Of a DNA stretch of 64,000 nt, positions 43,039 through 51,718 are shown one piece after another; position 1 is the first letter of the stretch; each line of letters starts with the position of its first letter. Source of the stretch: Candidatus Ruthturnera sp. Tsphm01. GTDB lineage: Bacteria; Pseudomonadota; Gammaproteobacteria; PS1; Pseudothioglobaceae. Under the pieces are notes generated by a model. That model was not told the DNA's origin and searched no databases. It was given only the letters and a program-made list of their open reading frames with translations. The stretch is taken from assembly GCA_030142985.1 (NCBI GenBank), contig CP125320.1:1307639-1371638 (forward strand), given 5' to 3'. The translations under genes were made by a program, and so were the position numbers.

Positions 43039-44127
43039 GTGGATATTGTTTATTGGTTAATGTTGTTAAAGGCGCCTTACCTTGGGGTAAAAACGTTTTA
43101 TAAAGCATTAAAACATTTTGAATCGCCACAGCAAGTGTTTGAGGCGTCTAATGAGCAGCGCAAGCAATCAGGCTTATTTAAAAACGAGACATTAGCACAC
43201 TTGCAACAAGCCGACAAAACACTGGTTCAGGCAGACATTAATTGGGCAAAAAACGAGAATTGCCACATCTTGACCCTTATTGATGAAAAGTATCCCAAGC
43301 AACTAAAAACCATTTCAGACCCACCACCACTGCTGTATGTTAGAGGAGATGTTGACTGTTTATCAAAGCCACAATTAGCCATTGTCGGCAGCAGAAACCC
43401 AACATCAGGCGGCAAAGATAGTGCCTATGCCTTTGCTTTTGAACTATCTAAACTAGGCATGGTGATTACCTCAGGCATGGCAAGTGGCATTGATGCTAAG
43501 GCGCACATTGGCGCTTTAGATGCAGACGCACAAACAATTGCGGTTTGTGGCACAGGGCTTGATAGAATTTACCCAGCAAAGCATAAATCTTTAGCACATC
43601 AAATTTCAATGTGTGGCGCGCTTATTTCGGAGTTTCCCATTGGTACTTCCCCTATGGCTAGTAACTTTCCAAGGCGTAATCGTGTGATTAGTGGGCTAAG
43701 TCTCGGCACTTTAGTGGTGGAGGCAAGTATTAAAAGTGGTACCATGATTACTGCAAAATTAGCCGCTGAACAAGGCAGAGAAGTGTTTGCAATACCCAGT
43801 TCAATTCATAACCCATTATCAAAGGGCTGCCATCAGCTTATTAAGCAAGGCGCTAAACTAACTGATAATATTGAAGACATATTATCCGAGTTACCCAAAG
43901 GGCTGGGCTTGTCAGTTTTACTTAAAAAAGAGCCTATTTACGTAAAAAATGTAGACAAAACAGGCTCTATGCTATTAAAATGTCTGAGTTATGACGCAGT
44001 GACGGTTGATGGACTGGTTGAAAAAACTAACCTTAGCCCACAGATAATTACTCAGGCGCTTTTATTGCTTGAACTTGAAAATAAGGTAGCTAAAATTGCG
44101 CAGTCAGGCTACGTACTAACTAAGTGA
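43039..44127 (+). CDS. dprA: DNA-processing protein DprA (Smf)
   Basis: DprA binds incoming single-stranded DNA and loads RecA during natural transformation; it is also conserved in non-competent bacteria. The 362 residues include an N-terminal SAM-like part, the Rossmann core with LAIVGSRNPTSGGKD (about 112-126), TSGMASGIDAKAHIGAL (about 148), AVCGTGLDRIYPAKH (about 173) and FPRRNRVISGLS (about 213), and a C-terminal winged helix. The start is GTG with AAAGGG upstream. It heads the dprA-smg-topA series. Confidence 0.95.
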   Translation: MDIVYWLMLLKAPYLGVKTFYKALKHFESPQQVFEASNEQRKQSGLFKNETLAHLQQADKTLVQADINWAKNENCHILTLIDEKYPKQLKTISDPPPLLYVRGDVDCLSKPQLAIVGSRNPTSGGKDSAYAFAFELSKLGMVITSGMASGIDAKAHIGALDADAQTIAVCGTGLDRIYPAKHKSLAHQISMCGALISEFPIGTSPMASNFPRRNRVISGLSLGTLVVEASIKSGTMITAKLAAEQGREVFAIPSSIHNPLSKGCHQLIKQGAKLTDNIEDILSELPKGLGLSVLLKKEPIYVKNVDKTGSMLLKCLSYDAVTVDGLVEKTNLSPQIITQALLLLELENKVAKIAQSGYVLTK

Positions 44128-44133
44128 GATTTT

Positions 44134-44625
44134 ATGACAAATAATATTCTTGATGTTTTAACCTATATGTTTGATTATCTTTTTGAAGAAGCAGAGCAAG
44201 ACTCTACTCATGAAATTAATGATACTGAACTAAAAGCACATCTTTCAGACATTGGATTTGATACAATACGCATTGACAAGGCGCTTAGTTGGCTAGAAAA
44301 CATCGCCACCATTCAAGATGGCAAGATTAAGCCTTTCAAGACGACTTATCAAGGCAGTATGCGCATTTATACTGAGGTTGAAAAAATAAAACTTAGTGCT
44401 AAATCTAGAGGGTTTTTACTGTTTATGGAAAATATTGGTCAGTTAGATGCCAATCAGCGTGAGATGATTATTGATCAAATTATGTCATTGGGCGATGCCA
44501 GTATCTCTCTAGAAGATCTTAAATGGGTAGTGATGATGGTATTAGGAAATAGTAATGATGGCGAAACATCAGCGCAATGGCTAGAATCCATTGTGTTTCT
44601 TGATGATAATCACACCATTCAATAA
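44134..44625 (+). CDS. smg: Smg protein (DUF494)
   Basis: Smg is a conserved small protein of unknown function found next to dprA and topA. The 163 residues begin NNILDVLTYMFDYLFEEAEQ, have an HTH-like part (LKAHLSDIGFDTIRIDKAL, then SWLENI) and the family stretch GFLLFMENIGQLDANQREMI. The stop overlaps the topA ATG by one base, implying coupled translation. Confidence 0.93.
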   Translation: MTNNILDVLTYMFDYLFEEAEQDSTHEINDTELKAHLSDIGFDTIRIDKALSWLENIATIQDGKIKPFKTTYQGSMRIYTEVEKIKLSAKSRGFLLFMENIGQLDANQREMIIDQIMSLGDASISLEDLKWVVMMVLGNSNDGETSAQWLESIVFLDDNHTIQ

Positions 44626-46958
44626 TGGCAAAAAATCTTGTTATTGTTGAGTCTCCTGCCAAGGCCAAAACCATTGAAAAATTTCTAGGTAAAGACTTTA
44701 GCGTTAAATCTAGTATTGGCCACATCCGCGACATGCCCAAGAAAAACATGGGTATTGACATTGAAAACAACTTTAAACCCACCTATGAAATTACCACGGA
44801 TAAGAAAAAAGTAGTCGCCGATTTACGTAAGGCCGTAAAAGTAGCAGAAAAAGTCTACCTTGCAACGGACGAGGATCGCGAAGGTGAAGCCATTGCTTGG
44901 CATTTACTAGAAGCACTCAATTTGCCCAAAGACACCCCAAGAATTGTCTTTCATGAGATTACCAAAAGTGCAATTACTCACGCTATTGTTAGGCCTAGAA
45001 CGGTTGATTATCAGTTGGTAGATGCTCAACAAGCACGCCGCGTTATTGATAGATTAGTAGGTTTTGAAATATCGCCTGTTCTATGGCGCAAAATTTCAGG
45101 TGCGCGTTCCGCTGGTAGGGTGCAATCCCCAGTGATGCGCCTTGTGGTTGAAAGAGAGCGAGAAATTAGCCAACATATTACCAATTCTACTTATAAAGTC
45201 AAAGCAGAGTTGGTGAGTGAAGGTGGCGAGATATTTGAGGTCAAACTGAGCAAAGAGTTTGAATCTAAAGAGCAGGCATTAGCCTTTGCCAATGCACTTT
45301 TATCAGCCAACTTAACCGTTGCATCAACTGAGAAAAAACCCTCTAAACGCTCACCAAAATCACCCTTTATTACCTCAACCTTACAACAAGAAGCCTCTCA
45401 AAAATTAGGCTTTTCGGTTAAGCAAACCATGACTTTGGCACAAAATTTGTACCGTGAAGGCTCTATTACTTACATGCGAACCGATTCATTTACGCTATCA
45501 GAAACAGCAATTGAGGCAGCTGGTCAAGTCATTGCAAAAGAATTTGGTAGTGACTATCACCACATAAGACGATATAAAACCAAAGATGCAGGCGCACAAG
45601 AAGCGCATGAGGCAATTCGCCCAACTGATTTAACCAAGCCCAGTATTTTTGGTATTGAAGATCAGGCCGCTAAATTATATAGCCTTATTTACAAACGCAC
45701 ATTGGCTTGCCAAATGAGCGACGCTCAATTACAAAAAACCCAAATAAAAATCAACATTTTAGGGTTTGAGGAAAAATTCCTAGCTAATGGCGAAATATTG
45801 ACATTTCCAGGTTTTTTAAGAGTTTATGATTATCTATCGTCAGAAGATAAATTATTACCCGATTTAAACAAAGGCGACACATTGAGTTTGACCAGTTTTA
45901 AAGCCAGAGAGAGTTTTTCAAGAGCCAGACCTCGCTACACTGAAGCCTCACTAGTGAAAAAAATTGAAGAAATGGGTATCGGCAGACCTTCAACATTTGC
46001 TACTATGGTATCGACAGTACAAGACAGAAATTATGTCACAAAAGAAACCAGAGAAGGTGTTGAACGTGCATACCAACTGATTGAAATCAAAGACAACCAA
46101 GTCATTCAATCTCAACCAAGCGAAGTAACAGGTGTTGAAAAAAACAAACTATTTCCAACTAATGTTGCCTATTTACTCACCGATTTTCTAATCAAATATT
46201 TTGACAACATTATCGATTATAAATTCACTGCCAAACTTGAAAGTGATTTTGACACCATTGCCACACAAAATGTCCCGTGGCAAGGTGTGGTTAAGAATTT
46301 TTACACCCCTTTTCATCAAAAAATAGAAGACGCTACTGACATTTCCAGAGAAGAAACCCACGGCATGCGCGAACTTGGCGCAGACCCAAAAAGCGGCAAA
46401 CCCGTTAGCGTGCGCTTCGGCAGATACGGCGCTTTCGCCCAAATCGGTCATAAAGACGACGAAGACAAGCCAGTCTTTGCCTCACTCAGAGGCTCATTAG
46501 ACATTGAAAGAATCACTCTTGATGAAGCTTTAGAATTATTCAACATGCCCCGCACTGTCGGCGAAACTGATGATTTTGGCACTATCAAAGCCAACTATGG
46601 CCGCTTTGGCCCCTACATCCAATATGGCAAGAAATACGTCTCACTCAAAGAAGACACGCCAGAAGAAGTCAGCCTAGAAAAAGCACTAGAACTCATTAAA
46701 GCTAAAGAAAAATTCGACGCTGAACGCATCATAAAAACCTTCGATGACTCCGACATCCAAGTCCTTAACGGTCGTTTTGGCCCCTACATCTGGAACGGCA
46801 AGAAAAAAGGCAAAGGTCAAAAAAACATCACCATCAAAAAAGTATTCGGTGATAAAGATCCAGCAGATTTAACCCTTGAAGAATGTAAAAAAGCGGTTTC
46901 TGGCAAAATTAAGCCCAAAGCCAAACCTAAAAAGAAGACAGTTAAGAAAAGTTACTAA
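44625..46958 (+). CDS. topA: DNA topoisomerase I, form with C-terminal repeats
   Basis: TopA relaxes negative supercoils by cutting one strand. The 777 residues have the TOPRIM start (NLVIVESPAKAKTIEKFLG, then YLATDEDREGEAIAWHL with the metal-binding DxDxE), GARSAGRVQSPVMRL (about 160), and the active-site tyrosine in EGSITYMRTDSF (about 286). Instead of the Cys4 zinc ribbons of E. coli TopA, the last 200 residues carry repeats of the TOPRIM C-terminal type (VRFGRYGAFAQIG, NYGRFGPYIQYGKKYVSL, NGRFGPYIWNGKKKG) and a Lys-rich tail. Such endings are usual in other phyla and some reduced lineages. Confidence 0.96.
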   Translation: MAKNLVIVESPAKAKTIEKFLGKDFSVKSSIGHIRDMPKKNMGIDIENNFKPTYEITTDKKKVVADLRKAVKVAEKVYLATDEDREGEAIAWHLLEALNLPKDTPRIVFHEITKSAITHAIVRPRTVDYQLVDAQQARRVIDRLVGFEISPVLWRKISGARSAGRVQSPVMRLVVEREREISQHITNSTYKVKAELVSEGGEIFEVKLSKEFESKEQALAFANALLSANLTVASTEKKPSKRSPKSPFITSTLQQEASQKLGFSVKQTMTLAQNLYREGSITYMRTDSFTLSETAIEAAGQVIAKEFGSDYHHIRRYKTKDAGAQEAHEAIRPTDLTKPSIFGIEDQAAKLYSLIYKRTLACQMSDAQLQKTQIKINILGFEEKFLANGEILTFPGFLRVYDYLSSEDKLLPDLNKGDTLSLTSFKARESFSRARPRYTEASLVKKIEEMGIGRPSTFATMVSTVQDRNYVTKETREGVERAYQLIEIKDNQVIQSQPSEVTGVEKNKLFPTNVAYLLTDFLIKYFDNIIDYKFTAKLESDFDTIATQNVPWQGVVKNFYTPFHQKIEDATDISREETHGMRELGADPKSGKPVSVRFGRYGAFAQIGHKDDEDKPVFASLRGSLDIERITLDEALELFNMPRTVGETDDFGTIKANYGRFGPYIQYGKKYVSLKEDTPEEVSLEKALELIKAKEKFDAERIIKTFDDSDIQVLNGRFGPYIWNGKKKGKGQKNITIKKVFGDKDPADLTLEECKKAVSGKIKPKAKPKKKTVKKSY

Positions 46959-47038
46959 AAAGCAGATCCAGTGCCGAGTATTTAATTAAAATTAAAAACA
47001 CTATTGTGTCTTTTTCTTTTAGTTTTTAATTATGAATT

Positions 47039-47899
47039 ATGCCAACCTCTAAAAACACCTTTCAACCTCAAGCCAAGCCATTTTTAAAATGGGCGGGCGG
47101 GAAAAGAGGGTTAATAACACAATTATTTGCCAAATTTCCCACTGATTTTAATAACTATCATGAGCCATTTTTAGGTGGTGGTGCGGTATTTTTTGAACTT
47201 TATTCAAGGGGGTTGCTAAAAGGTAAAAATGCGTATCTTTCTGATATAAATTCAGAACTTATTAATACTTACCATGTGGTTAAGAATAATCCCGATGAAC
47301 TAATTTCTAATTTAGAAATTTATAAAAAAAACCACAATAAGGATTTTTATTATCAAACGAGAGCCTTAGATAGACTAGATAATTTTAAAACATTGTCTGA
47401 ATTAGAGAGGGCGACACGGTTTATCTATCTTAACAAAACTTGTTTTAATGGGCTTTATCGGGTTAACTCAAAAGGCTATTTTAATACACCAATCGGTAGT
47501 TATAAAAATCCAAACATTGCCAACAAGGAAGCGATTTTAAATGCTAGTAAGGCGTTACAAGATGCAATAATTTTTAATCAAGCCTTTGATAAAACATTGG
47601 TTAATGTCAATCCAAATGATTTTATTTATCTTGACCCACCTTACTATCCACTAACAAAAACAGCTGCTTTTACCGCTTATGATGAGAATGCTTTTTTAGA
47701 TGAAAAACAAAAACAGTTGTTTAATATGTTTAAAAAACTACATCAAAAAAAATGTACAGTTATGAAAAGCAATTCTGAGACAAGTTTTATTAGAGATTTG
47801 TATCAAGAATATGAGATTAATTCTGTGCAAGCAAATCGTTTTATAAACAGTAAGAGTAGCGGTCGTAACAAAATTAATGAAATTTTAATAAGGTGCTAA
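47039..47899 (+). CDS. DNA adenine methyltransferase, D12 class (DpnM/Dam-like)
   Basis: The enzyme should methylate adenine N6 in GATC. The 286 residues show the D12-class order: SAM motifs PFLKWAGGKRGLITQLFAKF (about 14-33) and PFLGGGAVFFEL (about 43), and the catalytic DPPY in IYLDPPYYPLTKTAAFTAYD (about 199-218). NGLYRVNSKGYFNTPIGSYK (about 140-159) is typical of Dam/DpnM. The gene begins 80 bases after topA and is followed by an unknown gene and a DpnII-like nuclease, so it is the protective methylase of that system. The GATC specificity is inferred from the nuclease. Confidence 0.92.
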   Translation: MPTSKNTFQPQAKPFLKWAGGKRGLITQLFAKFPTDFNNYHEPFLGGGAVFFELYSRGLLKGKNAYLSDINSELINTYHVVKNNPDELISNLEIYKKNHNKDFYYQTRALDRLDNFKTLSELERATRFIYLNKTCFNGLYRVNSKGYFNTPIGSYKNPNIANKEAILNASKALQDAIIFNQAFDKTLVNVNPNDFIYLDPPYYPLTKTAAFTAYDENAFLDEKQKQLFNMFKKLHQKKCTVMKSNSETSFIRDLYQEYEINSVQANRFINSKSSGRNKINEILIRC

Positions 47900-47900
47900 T

Positions 47901-48515
47901 ATGAATTGTGACGGCTTAAAAGACGATTTTAAATTAGTTGATAAAGTGGATTTTTTTGTTCAAACAAATACTGGAAATTGGGAGAAAGACAGAAAAAACA
48001 TTAGAGATGAAGTTATTGAGTTATTTAAATCTGAAGAGGCAGGAACAGGCAGAAAAGAAAAATCTGTAAGAGTTAGGTATTGCGTAGAGAAAACATGTAA
48101 TAATGAAATTGTATATTTACAACGACCTACTCGCTTAAACAAAGGTTTTGATTTTACTGTTAATGTCAAAAAATACAAATTCAAAGCACCAACAGAAAAG
48201 AACCCTAAAAGAGAAACAACAACCCCAAGACATGACAGCGTGTATTTAGAATTACAAGCCATTAATAAGCAAAATAAAAAACATTCTGTTTTAATGGGCG
48301 AGGCTATAGAGAGAATTTACAATTGTGAAGATCCTAGCGAAATTTTAAAAGATGGAAAAATTGCACAATTAAAGAATTGCTACATTGGTAGCGTTGAATA
48401 TGAAACATTATTAAAAACTATAAAATGGCTATTTATAGAGCAAGACATAACTTATTGGAGTTTTTCTGGAAGGGCGATGTTTAAAAATGATATAGATAAA
48501 AATGTACGATTTTGA
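47901..48515 (+). CDS. Unrecognised protein inside the restriction-modification island
   Basis: I do not recognise this 204-residue, Lys-rich protein. It starts 1 base after the methyltransferase stop and overlaps the nuclease by 14 bases, so it is surely made with both. It has no signal peptide or membrane segment. Landmarks are KSVRVRYCVEKTCNNEIVYL (about 53-72), LQRPTRLNKGFDFTVNV, TTPRHDSVYLELQA (about 111) and TYWSFSGRAMFKND near the end. A part of the enzyme, an accessory subunit or a cargo gene are all possible. Confidence 0.75.
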   Translation: MNCDGLKDDFKLVDKVDFFVQTNTGNWEKDRKNIRDEVIELFKSEEAGTGRKEKSVRVRYCVEKTCNNEIVYLQRPTRLNKGFDFTVNVKKYKFKAPTEKNPKRETTTPRHDSVYLELQAINKQNKKHSVLMGEAIERIYNCEDPSEILKDGKIAQLKNCYIGSVEYETLLKTIKWLFIEQDITYWSFSGRAMFKNDIDKNVRF

Positions 48516-49383
48516 TGATTTAAAAACTACATTCCAAGACTCAATATTTACATGGAGTTATTTCACAGACTTTAACAAGGTCAAATTAAATGTTGCAAAA
48601 GTCAATGTGGAGCTTAATATTTTAAATAGTTTGATTGGGAAAGATGATATAGAAAATGAGTTTATATCATTGATAAAACAATATCCAAATATCAGGAGGG
48701 CATTACCGCTTTTAATCGCTACTAGAAAAAATAAGCTTCAAGATACATCGATTGTTTCAGATGTGGGCGAGTTAATTTTTGAGAATAAGTCGTATATTTT
48801 CTATAACGCTATTGATGAAAAAATTAAAAAAGAATTGTTGATCTTTTTTAATGAAAGCGGCTTAAAAGAAATTTTTATAAATAAACACGTTAAAAACTTA
48901 GTAGATTATTGTTTTGGTGTAGAGGTGGGTTTTGATACCCATGCAAGGAAGAATAGAACGGGCAAATTAATGGAGGGTATTGTTTCTCAATATTTGCAAG
49001 ATTTTTGTAACGAAAATAACAATTTTAGCTACATAGATCAAGCAACACAGACAAGTATCAAAGCAATGTTTGATTATGAAATTAGAATTGATAAAAATAA
49101 TCGTCGATTTGATTTTGCCCTATATGACGAACAGAATAGAAAATTATATCTAATTGAAGTCAATTATTATGGTGGTGGTGGATCTAAATTAAAAGCAACT
49201 GCGGGTGAATATCAAGCATTGAATGATTTTGTTAAATCACAAGGTTTAAATTTTATTTGGATTACTGATGGCAAGGGATGGTTGACAGCGCTCAATCCTT
49301 TGGAAGAAACCTTTAATCACAACGATCATGTTATCAATTTAAATATGCTAAAAAACAATACCCTAAAAGATATTTGTATTTAA
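48502..49383 (+). CDS. Type II restriction endonuclease, DpnII family (GATC)
   Basis: DpnII-type enzymes cut unmethylated GATC. The 293 residues match the family: an N-terminal helical part (TTFQDSIFTWSYFTDFNKV), VSDVGELIFENKS (about 93), and a PD-(D/E)xK-like core: YCFGVEVGFDTHARKNRTGK and MEGIVSQYLQ (about 137-166), RRFDFALYDEQNRKLYLIEV (about 200) and NYYGGGGSKL. The FDFALY...IEVN pair would supply the D and E-x-N/K catalytic residues. It overlaps the unknown gene upstream. It is placed after its methylase, as is common. Confidence 0.92.
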   Translation: MYDFDDLKTTFQDSIFTWSYFTDFNKVKLNVAKVNVELNILNSLIGKDDIENEFISLIKQYPNIRRALPLLIATRKNKLQDTSIVSDVGELIFENKSYIFYNAIDEKIKKELLIFFNESGLKEIFINKHVKNLVDYCFGVEVGFDTHARKNRTGKLMEGIVSQYLQDFCNENNNFSYIDQATQTSIKAMFDYEIRIDKNNRRFDFALYDEQNRKLYLIEVNYYGGGGSKLKATAGEYQALNDFVKSQGLNFIWITDGKGWLTALNPLEETFNHNDHVINLNMLKNNTLKDICI

Positions 49384-49395
49384 TTTTATATCTTT

Positions 49396-49437
49396 TGTAT
49401 ATTATTTTATTTACAATAATAAAAATTAGATTATAAT
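49396..49437 (+). promoter_or_regulatory. Promoter/operator region of the small HTH gene
   Basis: TTTACA (49410-49415) and TATAAT (49432-49437) lie 16 bases apart, but the -10 is 1 base before the ATG, so a start from it would fall inside the gene. TTGTA (49396-49400) and TACAA (49412-49416) form an inverted repeat that could be an operator. Which element is used is unclear. Confidence 0.35.
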
Positions 49438-49438
49438 C

Positions 49439-49663
49439 ATGTTTGAGAAAGATATTAAGATTGAATTGATAAAAAGAGACGTGAAACCTAGTGAAGTTTA
49501 TAAAGCGTTAGGACTTGAAAGGGCGCATTTTTATCAAGCAATCAAAAGCTATAATCTAAATAACAAAACTTTAAAAAAGATTTTGAATTATTTAGGGCTG
49601 GAAGTATCTGTTACTTTGAAACATAGAGACTGCTTGAATGATGCCAAAAATAAAAAAACTTAA
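49439..49663 (+). CDS. Small HTH protein, possible R-M controller
   Basis: The 74 residues contain a helix-turn-helix-like region (VKPSEVYKALGLERAHFYQA, then IKSYNLNNKTLKKILNYLGL) that resembles XRE-type DNA-binding folds. Its place between a restriction nuclease and a second methyltransferase, its size and its overlap of 26 bases with the next gene suggest a controller or antitoxin-like role; this is inference. It could be part of a different system from the DpnII-like genes. Confidence 0.65.
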   Translation: MFEKDIKIELIKRDVKPSEVYKALGLERAHFYQAIKSYNLNNKTLKKILNYLGLEVSVTLKHRDCLNDAKNKKT

Positions 49664-50390
49664 TCCTGAAAATTTTGAACAAGAATGTGCCACAGTATGG
49701 AGTTTTCCTCGGCGTGGAAATTGGGCAACCCATAAAAGCACTTATAGGGGGAATTGGGCGCCAGAAGTTGTTAGAAATTTAATTTTAAGGTATTCAAAAC
49801 AAGGCGATTATTTACTTGACCCTATGATTGGCGGTGGCACAACTGCTATAGAGTGCAAACTATTAAATAGAAATTTGTTAGCACTTGATATAAATCCAAA
49901 TGCAATCAAAATTACAGAAACTGCACTTGATTTTGAGAGTGAATTTAATCCAACTATAAGAATAAACATTAACGATAGTAGAGATTTGTCCATGTTGAAG
50001 GATGGCAGTATCAACTTTATTCTTAACCACCCACCCTATGTAGATATTATCAAATATTCTGATAAGAAAATAGAACAAGATCTGTCTAATATTCATGATT
50101 TGGATGTGTTTTGTGATGAGATGGAAAAAGTTGCAAAAGAATTTTATCGGGTGTTGAAGCATGGCAAATACTGTGCTATTTTAATTGGCGATACTAGACG
50201 TAATAAGATGTATCAACCTTTGGCGTTTAAGGTAATGCAAAGGTTTTTTAATGTAGGATTTGAATTAAAAGAAGATATTATTAAACATCAGCACAATTGC
50301 AAGGCAACTGGCTTTTGGGTTAATAAAAGTAAAGATTATAATTTTTTGTTAATTAAGCATGAGCATTTGTTTGTATTTAAGAAAGTATGA
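49638..50390 (+). CDS. Second DNA methyltransferase (N4-cytosine/N6-adenine type)
   Basis: The 250 residues form a SAM-dependent DNA methyltransferase. LLDPMIGGGTTAIECKLLNR (about 56-75) is the SAM motif, LLALDINPNAIKI binds the adenosine, and the catalytic motif is NHPPYVDIIKYS (about 130), a variant of (D/N)PPY with H in the second place. The N-terminal ATVWSFPRRGNWATHKSTY (about 19-37) resembles a class with permuted or N-terminal target contacts. The start may be the second ATG. No partner nuclease other than the DpnII-like one is present, so it may be an extra methylase of that system or an orphan. Confidence 0.85.
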   Translation: MMPKIKKLNPENFEQECATVWSFPRRGNWATHKSTYRGNWAPEVVRNLILRYSKQGDYLLDPMIGGGTTAIECKLLNRNLLALDINPNAIKITETALDFESEFNPTIRININDSRDLSMLKDGSINFILNHPPYVDIIKYSDKKIEQDLSNIHDLDVFCDEMEKVAKEFYRVLKHGKYCAILIGDTRRNKMYQPLAFKVMQRFFNVGFELKEDIIKHQHNCKATGFWVNKSKDYNFLLIKHEHLFVFKKV

Positions 50391-50422
50391 TAGTTTTGAA
50401 AAATAATTAAAAGGAGCGCGTT

Positions 50423-50698
50423 ATGTATGATTATCAAATTATTTGTTTGAATGGTGCTAGTAGAACGAAAGATGAAGAAACCACAGATGCAACAGTAATT
50501 CACCCAATAAGCAAGGCGTGTGAAGTTTTTATCGAGAAATTTTGCCAAGAAAATAGTATAGTGTGTTTAGGCGGTGTTGCGTTTGGCAAGGGCTTGTTGA
50601 GAAATTTAATTTATGCATTAGAAGAAAATAATTTTAAAGAAAATTGGACATTTTTTAGCGATACATATACCGATCAATTAGAGTCCATGACATGTTAA
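50423..50698 (+). CDS. Unrecognised small protein, possibly frameshifted at its end
   Basis: I do not recognise this 91-residue protein. It has a strong AAGGAG site 10 bases before the ATG, so it is probably expressed. It holds a central hydrophobic part (SIVCLGGVAFGKGLLRNLIY) and acidic ends, with no signal peptide. Just past the stop, another frame continues as HVNAELKKDIEKLKP and stops at about 50738, so a one-base change may have shortened the protein. Confidence 0.55.
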   Translation: MYDYQIICLNGASRTKDEETTDATVIHPISKACEVFIEKFCQENSIVCLGGVAFGKGLLRNLIYALEENNFKENWTFFSDTYTDQLESMTC

Positions 50699-50817
50699 TG
50701 CTGAATTAAAAAAAGACATTGAAAAATTAAAGCCTTGAACTATTTTGACCAAGATAGAGCATAAAAATGTTAATGTGAATGTGCGGTAAAATACTAGATT
50801 TTTACAACTAAAAGATT

Positions 50818-51000
50818 ATGCTATTGTTAAGCGAAGTGATTATTGCCAATCCTCAAGTGGATAATTTTGAGGCGTTGGTTGTGGTTTTGAAACAGGTGTC
50901 TAATGGGTCTGATGAGCGGTTTTTTAGGATGGATGTGAAACCTGATTATGTGGATGTGCCTGATAATTGGGAGGATCGCTTAGAGGCGGCCTTTTATTAG
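50818..51000 (+). CDS. Small conserved-looking protein upstream of trpF
   Basis: The 60 residues begin MLLLSEVIIANPQVDNFEAL and end with DYVDVPDNWEDRLEAAFY. I do not recognise it. It is 10 bases before the next unknown gene and in line with trpF-trpB, so cotranscription is likely. It has no signal peptide despite the hydrophobic start. It could be a real gene or the remnant of a longer one. Confidence 0.5.
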   Translation: MLLLSEVIIANPQVDNFEALVVVLKQVSNGSDERFFRMDVKPDYVDVPDNWEDRLEAAFY

Positions 51001-51010
51001 GAGATAGCTG

Positions 51011-51718
51011 ATGGGAAAATACTTAAATAAAGAGCAGATTTTTGATGCTGAGGGTGGTGAGGATTTATATGCCAATGAAGAGCAACTTCAGTCTAGGCTA
51101 GATTATTTTGAAAAACAGATCCAAGCGCAAACTGAGGATACGCCTGCTGAGGAGCAAATTAAGAATTTATTAGAGATTGGTAGAATTCAAGTTGAGCGTT
51201 ATAAGGGTTCAGATGCTTGGGAAAAAGCCTTTAGTGCTTTTGGTATCGCAAGAGATAATGAGCTTTGGGAGTTGGCAGTTGAAGCCTGTGATGTGATGTT
51301 TTTATCCGAAGGACCAGATGCTTTGAAGGCGTTAGGTCATGCGTTGTGGTTAGGTGTGACTTTTCCAATTGACCCAGAATTGACTGTTGCAATGCTACAA
51401 CATTTGGTAGAGGAGTCACCAAAAGAGGCAGATACTCGTGCCATTGCCGCTGCAACGGCGCATTATATTACTTCTATGCGTTGTGGTGTGGATGATGATT
51501 TAACTTTTTTTGCCTCACAAATGATGGCATCTGTTGCGGACGAACATTCGCATGTGACTGACCAGTCAACTTTTGATTTATGGCGCAAAACCTTACAACT
51601 AGACAAGTCAGAAGTGTTTTTGAAAAAACTTTCAGGTGCTGTTGACCAGTTAGTGGCTGATGATTGGTGGGTTGATAGAGATAAGATTAAAGCAAAATTA
51701 GACGCTGAGGGTAAGTAA
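51011..51718 (+). CDS. Unrecognised acidic, helical protein upstream of trpF
   Basis: This 235-residue cytoplasmic protein is not one I recognise. It is rich in Glu/Asp and predicted helical, with repeat-like helices (LWELAVEACDVMFLSEGPDA, then LKALGHALWLG, TVAMLQHLVEESPKEADTRA and IAAATAHYIT) that recall TPR or HEAT-like folds. AGGAGATAGCTG precedes the ATG. The stop overlaps the trpF ATG by one base, so it is coupled to tryptophan genes, though a role in that pathway is not shown. Confidence 0.75.
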   Translation: MGKYLNKEQIFDAEGGEDLYANEEQLQSRLDYFEKQIQAQTEDTPAEEQIKNLLEIGRIQVERYKGSDAWEKAFSAFGIARDNELWELAVEACDVMFLSEGPDALKALGHALWLGVTFPIDPELTVAMLQHLVEESPKEADTRAIAAATAHYITSMRCGVDDDLTFFASQMMASVADEHSHVTDQSTFDLWRKTLQLDKSEVFLKKLSGAVDQLVADDWWVDRDKIKAKLDAEGK

